A DNA stretch of 64,000 nucleotides from Allomyces arbusculus (Eukaryota; Blastocladiomycota; Blastocladiomycetes; Blastocladiales; Blastocladiaceae). A program made the translations under genes and the position numbers. Positions 46,397-57,380 of the stretch are shown here, one piece after another (the first letter of the stretch is position 1; every line of letters starts with the position of its first letter). The DNA lies in the NCBI GenBank assembly GCA_027604705.1, contig JADHYV010000021.1, positions 62,001-126,000 on the forward strand, given 5' to 3'. The notes beneath the pieces were generated by a model. The model was not told the origin of the DNA. It saw only the letters and a program-made list of their open reading frames with translations, and did not search any database.

Positions 46397-48235
46397 ATGA
46401 CTGCCATCCAACCTGCATCCGCTCGGCCGCCAACGAATCGCCTCGCCACCTTGCCGCATCCCGTCCTCGGTCGACTCTTTGCGTTGCTCGACTCGACCAG
46501 CGCTCGCGCTTTGGGAGCCACTAGCCGCGCTCTCGCTTGGTGCCCGCACTCGCCATGGCATGCGCTACTACAAGTCTGGGTCGCCTTTATGCGCACCGAC
46601 TTTGCGACCCTCACGACGTACCGCACAGCCCTTGGTTTCCCGTTCAAGTGCAACGACCACATTGCCTACCAGTTCTTGGCTATGGCCATTGAGCGCGAGG
46701 AAGCTGACCTGCTGGACGAATTGCTCGCCCAGCACGAACCGCACCAGCACCCGAGCTACAAGTTGTCCCGACTCTTGCCCGTTCTGTTGCGTTTGCCACT
46801 CGAGTCGACGAACCGCGCGCGCATGGCCCTTGCTCTCTTGCAGCGCGCGACTGTGGACGAATGGGATTGGCTCGACTTGACGACGCGTCCTGTTATTGCG
46901 CTGCTCAACGACGTCGTGCGCCCCATTCTTGGTGACCCAGCATCGCCCAACCGCATTTCCATTGGCGTTCCGATACTGTCGCTCTTCGTGCTCGACATTC
47001 TCTTTGAAAATCCGCACTCAGCACGGTCATTTCTTGATGCCAAGGCGCAGGACGTGGACGCGAGCAAGCACTCTGGTCTGTTGCGCCTGATGTCCAAGTT
47101 GGCGGCTGTGGCACTCGACCTTCGCCTCGTCGAGTCGTTGCGATTGCTCCTCACGCACTCGTTTGGTCCGAACCCGAAACATTTTTGTGGCGAAACAGTT
47201 CCCGGCTTCGACCAGCAACGGGATATGCGGGTGGTCATTCCGTTTTGGACGGATATGTATCATTCCCCACTGCGCTTTATGTGGATGCCCAACGTCCCAG
47301 TTACCGTCCTCGATATTTTGCGCGACTACGCGACTCGCCATGCGCTCGATTCCACCCTGTTAATTGATGTTGCCGTGCTCGACGCCATTCGCACGGGTGA
47401 CAGCGCAGCGATTACCACCATCATGTCAACCGCGCGTGCGGCAATCCGTCCAGCGCCGGTTCCGCTTTGTGCGCTTTGGGTGGAGCGGATGGACTCGAGG
47501 CGCGCGTGGGTCCCTGTGATGCTCACTGCAGCCGGTTACTTTGATCGAGCGTGTGATCTGCTGGACCAGGGCATCTGGGACGTGACAGTTCCCGCGACCT
47601 GGTCGACCATGTTTTCCATGGCCCTGCGCGAGCAGCAACTCGAGCTCGCTGCGTTCCTGTGCGTGCACCGCCCTGCCGACGTGCTGGGCATGAAATGGCG
47701 GGACGTGGATGCTCGCTCTGTCCCATCCGTCGCCCTGCTGCAGTGGATCGAGCAGTATGGTGACGACATCATTTTCCCAGGTCATTTGGAACTGTCAAGT
47801 CTGGTCGTGTCCGCAATTCAATGGATGCGGAACGTTGACCGCGCCGAGGGGATTGCATTGCTTTGTGCGTTGCTGCAGTCAAAGCATGAACTCAACTTGG
47901 CGGCCAATGGGTTCGTGATTGCACGTAGTTTGCTGCGGTACTGCCACGAACCGGCCGTCATTCAAGTAATGCTCTCCCATCCATCGCTCCGAGGCCATCT
48001 GGCGGATAATTGCAACGGACTGCTCGCGATTGCACGGGCAGAGGGACTGGAGCAGATGGCGCGGCTGCTACAATGTGATGCCCAAGTGCAGCTGTTGGAG
48101 AGCAGTCCGTCGTGGATGCGAAGGCATTTGGCGCTTGTACGCCGCGAGCGGGAAACGGGTGCAATGAGGGCGAGGCAAGAACATTGGGACCGTCTTCGGG
48201 TTGTTGAGAGCCTTGATGAGGTGGATTGGTTGTGA
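46397..48235 (+). CDS. F-box-like protein with helical repeats
   Basis: Intronless gene, 612 residues. Start MTAIQPASARP follows a pyrimidine-rich leader. Residues about 16-45 (LATLPHPVLGRLFALLDSTS, then ARALGATSRALAWC) resemble an F-box. The rest is helical, with loosely repeated units of about 30-35 residues such as NGLLAIARAEGLEQMARLLQ and WMRNVDRAEGIALLCALLQS that recall degenerate ankyrin repeats. If the F-box is real the protein would recruit substrates to an SCF ubiquitin ligase; this is inference. No catalytic motif, signal peptide or membrane segment. A decayed paralogue lies at 62010-63220. Possible family-specific expansion. Confidence 0.7.
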   Translation: MTAIQPASARPPTNRLATLPHPVLGRLFALLDSTSARALGATSRALAWCPHSPWHALLQVWVAFMRTDFATLTTYRTALGFPFKCNDHIAYQFLAMAIEREEADLLDELLAQHEPHQHPSYKLSRLLPVLLRLPLESTNRARMALALLQRATVDEWDWLDLTTRPVIALLNDVVRPILGDPASPNRISIGVPILSLFVLDILFENPHSARSFLDAKAQDVDASKHSGLLRLMSKLAAVALDLRLVESLRLLLTHSFGPNPKHFCGETVPGFDQQRDMRVVIPFWTDMYHSPLRFMWMPNVPVTVLDILRDYATRHALDSTLLIDVAVLDAIRTGDSAAITTIMSTARAAIRPAPVPLCALWVERMDSRRAWVPVMLTAAGYFDRACDLLDQGIWDVTVPATWSTMFSMALREQQLELAAFLCVHRPADVLGMKWRDVDARSVPSVALLQWIEQYGDDIIFPGHLELSSLVVSAIQWMRNVDRAEGIALLCALLQSKHELNLAANGFVIARSLLRYCHEPAVIQVMLSHPSLRGHLADNCNGLLAIARAEGLEQMARLLQCDAQVQLLESSPSWMRRHLALVRRERETGAMRARQEHWDRLRVVESLDEVDWL

Positions 48236-49117
48236 ATTGGAGCTGATGAACGAGTCCCTGACTTGAGAATATCGATCACCCTATGGACGTCAAAACTAAC
48301 ACCCATTGACGCTCTGACGCCTCACGCCCCTTGCGCGGATCCACGGACCCCGACTTCTCCAATGATCGACTTCTCCACGTTGCCATCTACTTTACTTGCC
48401 CCTCCACGCAAACGCGACCAAGCGCAGCCTGCCTGCACAATGGCCGACTACAACGTCACCAAGGTTGATGCCGCTGAACCGTGGAGAGAAGAGAGAGAAC
48501 TTGGAGAACGGTGGTGCACGCAGAGCCTGAATGAAAAGGGAAAGGAAATGTCCGGACCGGCGACCACCGCTGTCATCACAACGCCGTTGCCGCGTGACGC
48601 CTCCATTCACGCGTGAGGATCAAGCAAATGATAACATCTGATCGCTTCGTGGAAGTGATCAGGTCGGCATAGCTTCGTTGTCCTCACTGGCATGGAACGC
48701 GGAAGTTAACGGTTCGATTCCTGGTCCGAATGTGGTTGGGTTCTCCAGACTTTTCATCTTGAACAGGGCCTCGGCCCGCCTCCCAGCTGCACAAACTTGA
48801 CCGGGTTTCGATATTTTTTTTTTCCTCAATTTCATTTTCCGAACCAGGGGCACGACCGAGCCGGTTGCTTGAATCTCTGAAGCAAGTTCGCGTGGGCTGT
48901 GGTCTGGTTGTTGTGGATTGATTGCAACTGGAGCGATCTGCGTCGCGGTCACTCTTTGTGTGAATTGAGTGGGAGCTCCCATGAAATTCTATGTTTCTTC
49001 CTGTAAATTTGATTCGAGGCAGGGGATGTCTAAACCTCGTGATGAATATCTGCTAAAGGTCTCTAATATATTGTCAAAAACCGAAGACCATCCACGCCAA
49101 AGCCGGCGCCCCACCCG
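48236..49117. other. Convergent spacer
   Basis: 3' flanks of two convergent genes. A B-box-like sequence ggttcgattcc near 48711 has no matching tRNA stems. The open frame at 48263-48616 has no recognisable domain. Confidence 0.5.
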
Positions 49118-52100
49118 TTAGCGCCGGAACCACGACGACCACGCCGACGACACCGCCGCCGACAGCGTCGCGGCCGGCGCCGGCGCCTGCTGCTCAGGTG
49201 CACGCGGCACCTGCGGCGCCAGCGGTGCTGCCGCCTCCACCTTCCCCCCATCGGCCTCAGCGGCTGCCGCCGCGGCCGCGGCCGCCGCCTTCCGCTCCTC
49301 CTCCTCGACCACGACCGTCTCCGGATCAATCCCCGCGAGCCTGACCTGCGGGAACAACAGCCCGAGTTCCTCGAACACGTGCACGATCGCCGAGACCCCA
49401 TCCGCGAGCGCATTCGCGGCGACGCGCAACGGCGTCGATCCGAGCGCCAGGAATCTCAATGGCCGCACTAAATACAGCGCAGCGACCCAGTCGTCGAGCG
49501 CGAGATTGCGCGCGGCGGGGACATCGACCGCGAGCGACTCGAGGTTCGGGCAATTTGCGGCCAGCGCCTGTAAGGCGGTGGGCGTGAGAATGTGCAGGCC
49601 GAGTGTCGGGAGCGTAGGTGCGGGAGTCGGCGGGGGTGCAGTCGGCGCGGTGCTGGACTTGCGCCCTGTGGCCGCGGCGGTCGCGCGGGACAAGGTACTG
49701 GACAGCGACGCGACGGACGGCCGCGGGAGGGACGGGACGAGCGAGGACCGGCGGCGGGTGCCGATCGTCGCGTGCGCCGACGACGTCGCCGTCGATCCGC
49801 GGTGGAACGGCCAGCCCCACTCGTCGTTCCCCACCATCGTCGACCGGTCGGACGTGGCGACCGACGTGGTCGCAGTCGTCGTCGTGTGCGACCCGCCGTT
49901 CCCGCCCATGAGCCCGCCAAACCACCCACCGCCGCCGGAGGTCGTGCTCGTCGTGGCGGATGAAATCATGGGCGACGGCGGCGGCGGCAAGCCCGTCGAC
50001 GGGAAAATCAGCGTGAGCTGTTCGAGCCCGGCGCACGCCTGCGTCCACCGCGGGAGGACGTGTTCGTCGAGCAACACGGGGAACCGCTGCGAGTCCATGT
50101 GCAACGTGCGCAGCGTGCGCCGGTTCGCGCGCAACCATGCGGCGAATTCGGCGGCGCCGCGGTCGACGGAAATCGCGCAGTCGTGCAGGGACAAGTGCAC
50201 GAGGGAGGTCACATTCTTCGACAGAACGTGCAACTCCGTATCCCCGAGCGCGACGTTGTGCAGCTCCAAGTGCCGCAATCCGCGCATATACTCCGCAAAC
50301 GGCGGCGGGAGGGTCAGCGTGGACGGATCATCGTCGTGGTCCCCCGGCACCCCGCGACGCAGACACTCTGCGCGGGTGACCACGTCGGCCAGAACGTGTG
50401 CGTGCGGCGCGAGCACGACCATGATTGTTGCCGCGCGCTGTTTCGCAACGTGCAACCACACGGGCCCGACGCGGCGGAGCGTGCGGTGCAGCCGGAGCCG
50501 GCGCACTTCGGCAGCGTCGCGGTCGTCGTCAAAGTACGTCACGATCCGCGCGACGAGCGCCGGGTGGTAGGCAATCAGCTGGCCGGCCGTGAACCGCGAA
50601 CCCGGATGCCGCGGGATCGGTTTCGCGGGTAAACTCGACTTGCGCTTATTGGAACTGCTTGATAATGTTGAGATGCGTTTGGATGCCGATGGCGGGGCGG
50701 GCGGCGGGATAATCACCGAGTCCGACATGGGCGCGACGGCACTCGACAGCGATAAACTGCTACTCGTCGCCGACCCCGACTTGGCATCCAGCGCCTTCCC
50801 CACGGCGCCCGGCGCCTGTGCCAACGCATGCTCGACGGCGGGCGCGAGCGGCGGAACCTCCACGACCGGCGCCGGCGCGCGGCGGCGGCGCTCGACCGAC
50901 TGGTCCCGGTGCGCGGCAAACGCGACCGTCAATTGCGGGCTCATGAGCGTCGGCCGCCGCACGACCATCGTCTCGTGCTCGTCCAAGACAGTCGCAACCT
51001 CGTCCTCTTCCTCGATTCGGTCCATCGTGTTCGAGCGGCCGACGCGAACGAGTTCTACATCGTCCAATTCGTCGCGGACGGTGGCCACATCGTCGTCGTC
51101 ACTTTCCATGACGCTTGAGAGTGTCGGCGACGCCACGTGGGGGTGGTGCACCGGAACGACGTCGCGTGCGGTTTTCGCAGAGAGCGCCGCGGCGGTGGTG
51201 GGGGTGAACGGACTCGCCGCTTCGAAGAGGACCATGTCCGAGTGCGCGAGTGCGGCGAGCGGGATATTGATCGGGTCCGGGCGGTCGGCGGCGGCCGGTT
51301 CCGCCGCGGCCGGTGCGGAGGCCTTGACGGGCGGCATCGGTGGTGGCGGTTCGTGGAAGGTGGGCGAGGACGGGAGGGACGTGGGCAGCGGGTACTGCGT
51401 GACGCTGTGCAACGACGGCGAGACTGAGTCCATCGGGCTCGTGGCCGCAAGAGAATCGGGAGACTCGTCCTCGACGAGCGACGCGACCATGAACGTCGGC
51501 GAGACGGTCGCGGCGCTCAGGGCGGGAACCGGGACCGGTGCAGGGGCGGGTGGTGATGGTGCGACCGCGCGCGGCGACGCCGCGACGATGACAGGCTCGA
51601 CCTCCTTCTTCTTGGCAGGCGGCAGCGCGAGCTCCACGGGCGCGGCCTTAGGCGTCGACTGCCCGCTCCCACTGGCATCTTCCTCATCATCCACCTCAAA
51701 CTTTCGCGGCGTCAGTGACGCGGGTGTCGCCGGTGTACCCGTCGGCGGCGTCGACTCGACCACCGTCGCGCGCGGGCTCGACGGGACCGACGGCACCGAC
51801 CCCGGCGGGCTCGGCAGCACTAGCGGAGGCTCGTCGAGTCTCGGCGACGACTTTTCAGCGACGATTGGTGCGACGTGCGTGTCCTGCGGGGGCGGCGGCG
51901 GCGGCGATAGCGACGCCACCTCGACCACCTCCTCGCGCACCAGCGATGATGACGAGACCGGCTCGTCGTCGGCTGGTAACGGCATGCTCATGGCCATGAT
52001 CAGCGAGGAGCGCTTATTCACGGGCGTCGAGGGTCGCGCGAGTGCGACGGCAGGGGACGACGAGCGGGTTGGTGATGCCGGCGGCGCCGGCGAACTCGGG

Positions 52101-52774
52101 CGCGAGGTGGACGACACGGGCGACCCGGGCCGCGGAGAACTCGGCCGCGCGGTCATGCTCCCTGTCAACGACGCGCGCCGCGTCAGGCCCGCGGGCTCCG
52201 AGATCGTGCGCGAGAGCCGGCGGGCAGCGGCGTTCGATGGGGAACCGACGGTGCTCGGCGGCCGCGGTGTTGGAGTGGAACCAACCACACTCGACGGGCG
52301 CGACCCGCCGGCGGTACCTGTCGGCCGTGGTGTCGGCGCAGAACCCACCATACTCGACGGCCGCGACCCGCCGACGGTGCTCGATGGGCGTGCGGGGGAT
52401 CCGACGGTACTGGGCGGCCGCGCAGTGGTTACGGGCGACCCGGGCCGCGGCGTAGCCAGTGGCGACGGGGATCGCGGGCCCGCATTGGCAGACGCGATGG
52501 AGGCGACGGCGGCGGGGGTCACAGCGGACGAGGCGCGGCGCAGGCTGTGGGCCTTGGCACGTAGCGGGCGGACGGGCGAGTTCAAGGAAGACGAGGTGGG
52601 TGCCACGGGCGCGCCATTGGCGTCGAGCGCAAACGACGCGGGCCGCGCGCGGCGTGAGGACGATTTGGGCGGTGGAGTCGGCGAGGACGGCGATGGCGGG
52701 GCACCGCCGGCGGAGCTGCCCCAAGACGATGGGCGCGATGTGGGCGTCGAGGTGCGCGAGTTGGCAAACGACAT
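49118..52774 (-). CDS. Ser/Pro-rich protein with F-box/LRR-like C-terminal half
   Basis: Intronless, 1218 residues. The start at 52774 has the context accaccATG and opens MSFANSRTSTPTSRP. Residues about 1-700 are disordered, Ser/Pro/Thr-rich, with short repeated phrases such as GSRPSSMVGSAPTPRP and GSRPSSVVGSTPTPRP (bases about 52240-52460). From about 760 the sequence folds: QLIAYHPALVARIVTYFDDD resembles an F-box-like helix, followed by leucine-rich repeats (GLRHLELHNVALGDTELHVL, SLVHLSLHDCAIS, LRTLHMDSQRFP, NLESLAVDVPAARNLALDDW, LRFLALGSTPLRV). The tail has an acidic helix (EEEERKAAAA) and ends in WSSWFRR. Likely an F-box/LRR adaptor or scaffold; the specific partner is unknown. It diverges from RPC31. 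Confidence 0.7.
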   Translation of the reverse strand: MSFANSRTSTPTSRPSSWGSSAGGAPPSPSSPTPPPKSSSRRARPASFALDANGAPVAPTSSSLNSPVRPLRAKAHSLRRASSAVTPAAVASIASANAGPRSPSPLATPRPGSPVTTARPPSTVGSPARPSSTVGGSRPSSMVGSAPTPRPTGTAGGSRPSSVVGSTPTPRPPSTVGSPSNAAARRLSRTISEPAGLTRRASLTGSMTARPSSPRPGSPVSSTSRPSSPAPPASPTRSSSPAVALARPSTPVNKRSSLIMAMSMPLPADDEPVSSSSLVREEVVEVASLSPPPPPPQDTHVAPIVAEKSSPRLDEPPLVLPSPPGSVPSVPSSPRATVVESTPPTGTPATPASLTPRKFEVDDEEDASGSGQSTPKAAPVELALPPAKKKEVEPVIVAASPRAVAPSPPAPAPVPVPALSAATVSPTFMVASLVEDESPDSLAATSPMDSVSPSLHSVTQYPLPTSLPSSPTFHEPPPPMPPVKASAPAAAEPAAADRPDPINIPLAALAHSDMVLFEAASPFTPTTAAALSAKTARDVVPVHHPHVASPTLSSVMESDDDDVATVRDELDDVELVRVGRSNTMDRIEEEDEVATVLDEHETMVVRRPTLMSPQLTVAFAAHRDQSVERRRRAPAPVVEVPPLAPAVEHALAQAPGAVGKALDAKSGSATSSSLSLSSAVAPMSDSVIIPPPAPPSASKRISTLSSSSNKRKSSLPAKPIPRHPGSRFTAGQLIAYHPALVARIVTYFDDDRDAAEVRRLRLHRTLRRVGPVWLHVAKQRAATIMVVLAPHAHVLADVVTRAECLRRGVPGDHDDDPSTLTLPPPFAEYMRGLRHLELHNVALGDTELHVLSKNVTSLVHLSLHDCAISVDRGAAEFAAWLRANRRTLRTLHMDSQRFPVLLDEHVLPRWTQACAGLEQLTLIFPSTGLPPPPSPMISSATTSTTSGGGGWFGGLMGGNGGSHTTTTATTSVATSDRSTMVGNDEWGWPFHRGSTATSSAHATIGTRRRSSLVPSLPRPSVASLSSTLSRATAAATGRKSSTAPTAPPPTPAPTLPTLGLHILTPTALQALAANCPNLESLAVDVPAARNLALDDWVAALYLVRPLRFLALGSTPLRVAANALADGVSAIVHVFEELGLLFPQVRLAGIDPETVVVEEEERKAAAAAAAAAAEADGGKVEAAAPLAPQVPRAPEQQAPAPAATLSAAVSSAWSSWFRR

Positions 52775-53471
52775 GGTGGTGGCGACGGTGCGGGGTTGGT
52801 GGAGCAGGGAGTCGCGAGTCGGGAGCGAGCGGGGCGCGCAGCGAGTGTCGTTGGCGAGCGGCCAGGAGGGAGCGGCGGCCGGCTGCGGTTGCCCTCGCGC
52901 GCGTCGCCGTGGCCGTTGAGCGTGCTGCTGGGCGAGGAGGAGACAAGGAGGATGGCGACGGGGTCGTCGATGGTGCGACTGCCGCCGAGCCGGTCGCGCT
53001 CGGTTGGTTGGTTCATGAGCGGTCGCATCAGCAGCATCGGCGTGCCGGCGGTGTGGCGCCGCGTGGCGCACGCGTTCCGGCCACGTGGCAGAAACCGGCC
53101 AGTCCCTGGCTGACGTCCCTGCCACTCGGATCTCCCTGACAGGCGCGCCACGCAGACAGCTGCCGCCGATCCGACAGCCACCGGACAGGGACCCGCCAAC
53201 TACCGGCCACCGATCCACCGCATGGCGCTGCCCGAGTCAACGCATCACGTGCACCACCACCGCACGTCAACACGATCAGACTCGTCCCAGTGCAATCCAC
53301 GGCCGACCACCGCGTCGATCACAACCAACCACTCCCAACAACAGCACCAGCAACCGCCCTTGGACCTGCCGCACTCCACGCACGCGCGGCGCTCCCGACC
53401 TGTTCCCCCACCGACGCGCGCTCGACGCGTCCCGAACCTCGCAACACCCACCTTCCAACCTCCCTGCAAGC
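52775..53471. other. Divergent promoter region, F-box/LRR gene and RPC31
   Basis: A 697-bp spacer. The minus-strand frame of the F-box/LRR gene stays open to 53218, so an earlier start is possible, but no motif is gained. No other feature is seen. Confidence 0.5.
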
Positions 53472-54433
53472 ATGTCCACCCGCGGCGGCGCCGGCGGGCG
53501 AGGCCGTGGACGAGGCCGCGGCCGCGGCGCCGGCCCCGGGTCCGGCCCCGGCCGATTCACGCCCACGTCCGGCGCCAGCACCGACCTGTTGTCGGGGGTC
53601 GACATGAAGCCGCCAGAGCCCTACCCGGTCGGTATCTGCTGCGCAAGAGCTGCAAAATGAACGCGTAGTCTGACGCGTTGGCCGTGTCGCCGAATCCAGG
53701 AAATCACGGCCCCCGTGCAGATGCAGCGGCTGACGGCCGTCGAGGAGAACCTGATCGAGACGATGCAGTCGTTTGCCAAGAAAATGCAAGAGTCGCCGTA
53801 TTATTTGCAGATCACGCCGAAAGTCAAGGCGCCGTGTACGTGATGTGAAGACTGGACCGACGTGGTCGTCGACGCGAAATCGCTCACACGCGCACGAAAC
53901 GGTATAGCCGTCGAAATCTACTCGTCCACCGCCGCCAAGGCCATGCCCGCATCCGCAGCAAGGCCACCGCTCTCGTCGTTGACGCATCTGAGTACGTACC
54001 CCTGCGTCCGTACGCCGCTCCAACCGCTCTCCACCGGCTCTGACCCGAATCGCACCGTCCACCAGGCGTCGACTTCTTCCCCGACGAACTGCAACCGATC
54101 CTCGACCCGACGCGCAAGGCCAAGCGCAAGCTCGCAAACACCAAAAAGGGTCTTGATCTGAACGCGATCGCAGCGCTCGAGGACGGCGTCGATGGCGACG
54201 ACGACGCGGCCAAGGCCGACGATGACGACGAGAACCCGGCCGACGAGGATGCCGATTACGGCGATGAGGACGATGACGGCGATTACGGCGAGCAGTACTT
54301 TGATGACGGTGAGGGCGATGGGGACGAGGGTGATACAGGTACGTTACGTCGGTTCGCAGACGAGTGCAGGCTGGGGGAATCAAAACAAAGCTGACTCGTC
54401 ATGTGCGTGAACGTAGGAGAGGCCGCGTTTTGA
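53472..54433 (+). CDS. RPC31: DNA-directed RNA polymerase III subunit RPC7/Rpc31
   Basis: Small acidic subunit of RNA polymerase III, part of the trimer needed for transcription initiation in the nucleus. Five exons: 53472-53627, 53700-53835, 53908-53991, 54066-54338 and 54417-54433, giving 221 residues. The N-terminus is a Gly/Arg run (STRGGAGGRGRGRGRGRG), as in the family. The centre has LTAVEENLIETMQSFAKKMQ, ESPYYLQITPK and VDFFPDELQPIL, then a basic stretch (RKAKRKLANTKKG). The C-terminus is strongly acidic with DYGEQYFDDGEGDGDEGD and ends EAAF. The exon 2 donor could shift by two bases; the phase of the following exon favours 53835. Confidence 0.8.
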
Positions 54434-55037
54434 TCGAGCGTGCACCGCGCGCCCAAGGTGGTTGGTCGCGCAAGCACGCACGCCGACCGTCGCGTATATC
54501 TGGTCTTGCAATGCAAATCATTCCTTTTTCCCTGGCCTCGGCCGACTGCTTCACATGCATGATACCGTCAGACGAGGCTGCCCGCGTGGACGTTCTTGCA
54601 CGTTTTGCGGTGTGGTGAACGGTGCCTGTAGCCGTGACGCTGTTTCCCGCCCATCTGCCCAGGCACGCACGCACGCCGATTTCGGCGCGTCCCACCGCCC
54701 TCAGCCATCGGCCTCGTTCCTCTGAATTGTAGGTGTATTTGCGCGAGCGCGCGAGCGCGCAAACTGCCGCCGTAACCGGCGCATTAGATGGTCAAGAAAG
54801 GAACAGAAAACCCAAGTAAAACAAGCAACAAAAGCAGATGCTGGGGCAGACACGACACGCGCGTCTTGCGCGACGAGAAGGCACCGCGCAGTTGGTATCC
54901 GGGCACGCGCGGCGCTGACGGTCGCGCACGCGTCCGCGCAATGGCGCGACTGACAGACTTAGAACGCAATGCACTTTTCGCGGCTGCACCACTCGCTATA
55001 GAAGAGAAATCACGGGAGACAAACGCGTTAGCACCGC
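54434..55037. other. Convergent spacer, RPC31 and DGAT1
   Basis: 3' flanks of two convergent genes, with a hairpin-capable inverted repeat listed separately. No gene is seen. Confidence 0.55.
54738..54763. repeat. Inverted repeat between convergent genes
   Basis: Arms tttgcgcg and cgcgcaaa, 8 bp each and perfectly paired, flank a 10-nt centre. The position between two convergent genes suggests a transcript-end hairpin, but no function is shown. Confidence 0.5.
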
Positions 55038-57380
55038 TCACCACCCACCACCGCGATCTCGTGCCGCCCTTTCCTGGCCCGCGACAACGTACATGTAATA
55101 GAGCATCCCGCCCATTGGCTGTCCAATCACGCAGAACGTGGTCCACATCAAGAGGTTCCCGACCGTATTGATCCCGTCCGGATTCGACTTGCGGTACCAG
55201 TTATCGAACACTTGCGAGACCACAATCAGCGGAATTTGCAAAAACATGGCATTGAACGCGTGCAGCCGCAGAATCTTGACGGGCGGCGCAATAATCAACT
55301 CGTGAAACACGGCCGAGATGAAGAAAATCGCCAAGGCCGCTTGAAATTTCGAGTATCCGGGGTGCTTGGTCGTGGCCTCGGGCGCGGTCGGCGGGATCAC
55401 CGGATCGGGCAGGCCGCGGCCTGCGACCATGGGCACGTAGACGTGCCGCTTGAGCCACTTGTGCACGGGCTGGTTCCAGAGCCGCCAGTAGGCCGCGATT
55501 GTGGAGCAGTTCCACCAGGCCATGTAAAATTCGCGGTCGGCAAAACGCGTGATTTCGGCAACGAGGTTGACCCATGCGTGAAAGAAGCAATAGAACATCA
55601 ATAGCCAAAAGTAGACGACGGCAACCGACAGCTTGAGCAGGCGCTCGACAAAGACGATGACCGTGTTCCCGTTCATGCGAATCGCGCCGGTCGCTGGGTC
55701 CATGATCGAGACCATCGTGTTTTTCAGGATCGGCTGCATGTACTGGAACAGCAGCACGTACATGCCGACCATGGCCACGACCATTTCAATCGTGTGCCGC
55801 ACAACGCGCATCGGGCGCACGCGCTCGGACCGCGGGTAGGCCGGCTGGTAGCAGAGCGTCGGGAACGAGACGAATTCGACGAGGTTGCGTGCCGTGATGT
55901 TGTGCGGGTAAGCCGACAGCGCGCTCGGCACATCGGCGCCCTCGGTGTAGGTGATGAAGTGGTGGCCGTAGGTCGCAAAGTACCGCAGCTCGGCATTCAC
56001 CAAATGGTAGCTCGTGAGCTTGAGGAACAGGATTACGGCCGTCATGAGCACGGCGGTGCCTGCGACCGGGTCGCGCATCGCGTACCAGACAAACAAAGTC
56101 GGGACGACGAGAATCGCGACCATGTTGATGGCCGCGGCCCGGCGCAATGATTTCTCGATCATGAAGTAACTGCCGCCGGAAAGCGCGCCCGTCTTTTCGA
56201 TCGAGTAGGAGACGACCATGGTGCCGGCCAGGAACACGGCCAGGCCCAAAAGAACGGCCAGGTCCTGCGCGGGCAACGACGCGCCGGGCAGCGAGACGAG
56301 CAGGCCGTACTTGGTCAGGTTCTCAATAATCAAGCGTAGGTTGGAGACGATCAGCAGCAATCCTGTTCAAGCGAACCACCGAGTCAAAAGGAGGAACCCG
56401 AAATGCACGCATGAATGACAAAAAATCACGCACGCACCTGCAACATTGATCAACCCCCGGTACGACTGCGGCGGCGCCTCCTTGGAGAGCGGCGACGGCG
56501 CCGACTTGCGATGTGCCGGCAGCGCGTGGATGCTGAGCGCGTCCTTGGGGTAGGCCTGCGTGTCGACTTTGTGCGCCAACGACGATGAAGACGATGGGCT
56601 CGTGGTGCCCGCGATGGCGCGCGACGCCGCCATGCTCGAAAGCCGCTTGCTCGCGCGTTTCGACGCGACCGACGAGGCCTTGGACCCGCGCCGCGTCAGC
56701 TCGGGCGTGCCCGTGGCCAGCGCCATGGACCTGACAGCGACCGTGGACGGGGGTGGGGACGGCGAGGAAGATGCACGCGGCTCGGGCTCGGGCGAGGACG
56801 CGGCGCGGGCCGCTGTTGCGGGAGTGGGACTCGGCGCGGGAACGGGTGCGGGATCGGGTGCGGGATCGGCTGCGGGAGCCGCAGTCGGAGCGGGAACATG
56901 AGCAGCGGGAGCGGGTGCAGCAACCGGTGCGGGAGCAGGAATCGCAACCAATGCTGGCGCGGCCACAACCTCTTTTACGTGTGCAACGACTTGGGCTGCC
57001 TCGGCCGGATCCGCCGCGACAAGTCCAGCGGGTACGGGCGACCCGCCACGCAGCTGGCCGCGCGAGGACCGACGGCGGATCACGACCTTGGTGCCGTCAA
57101 TGTCGACGGGAATCGCGACTTCGGCACTGCCGACCTCGGACGCGGCCGTGCCCGTGCCGAGCTTGATGACACGGCGCACGATCTTGGTCCCGTCGGGCCG
57201 CGCGACGGTCGTGGACGTGATTTCGGGCGTCTGCGTCGGCGCGTTGTGCAGGGTGCCCACGTCGCTCGCAGCATCGTCGCTGGCGTGCGCGCTCGGTGCG
57301 GGGGTCGGCAGCAGCGTGGCCGGGGCGGGGGCGTCGTGCTTGGCGCGATCGGCCGCGGCGGGCAGGGCCACCGACGACAT
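55038..57380 (-). CDS. DGAT1: Diacylglycerol O-acyltransferase 1 (MBOAT family)
   Basis: Endoplasmic reticulum membrane enzyme that makes triacylglycerol from diacylglycerol and acyl-CoA. Two exons on the minus strand (57380-56438, 56362-55038), 755 residues against about 500 in plants and animals. The excess is an Ala/Pro/Ser-rich disordered N-terminus of about 290 residues. From GLINVAGLLLIVSNLRLIIE the sequence is canonical: FVSFPTLCYQPAYPR, REFYMAWWNCST, YWRLWNQPVHKWLKRHVYVP, and ISAVFHE with the MBOAT histidine, with about 8-9 hydrophobic segments. The usual FYxDWWN motif has Ala in place of Asp. The 75-nt intron is confirmed by the join INVAG|LLLIVSN. It diverges from triosephosphate isomerase. 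Confidence 0.92.

Noticed and set aside
48700-48730. B-box-like ggttcgattcc suggesting a tRNA or SINE
   Set aside because: The T-stem pairs poorly and no acceptor stem or A box is found at the right distance.
53085-53660. Longer N-terminus for RPC31
   Set aside because: Upstream frames lack the Gly/Arg start typical of the subunit; ATG at 53472 gives a normal-length protein.
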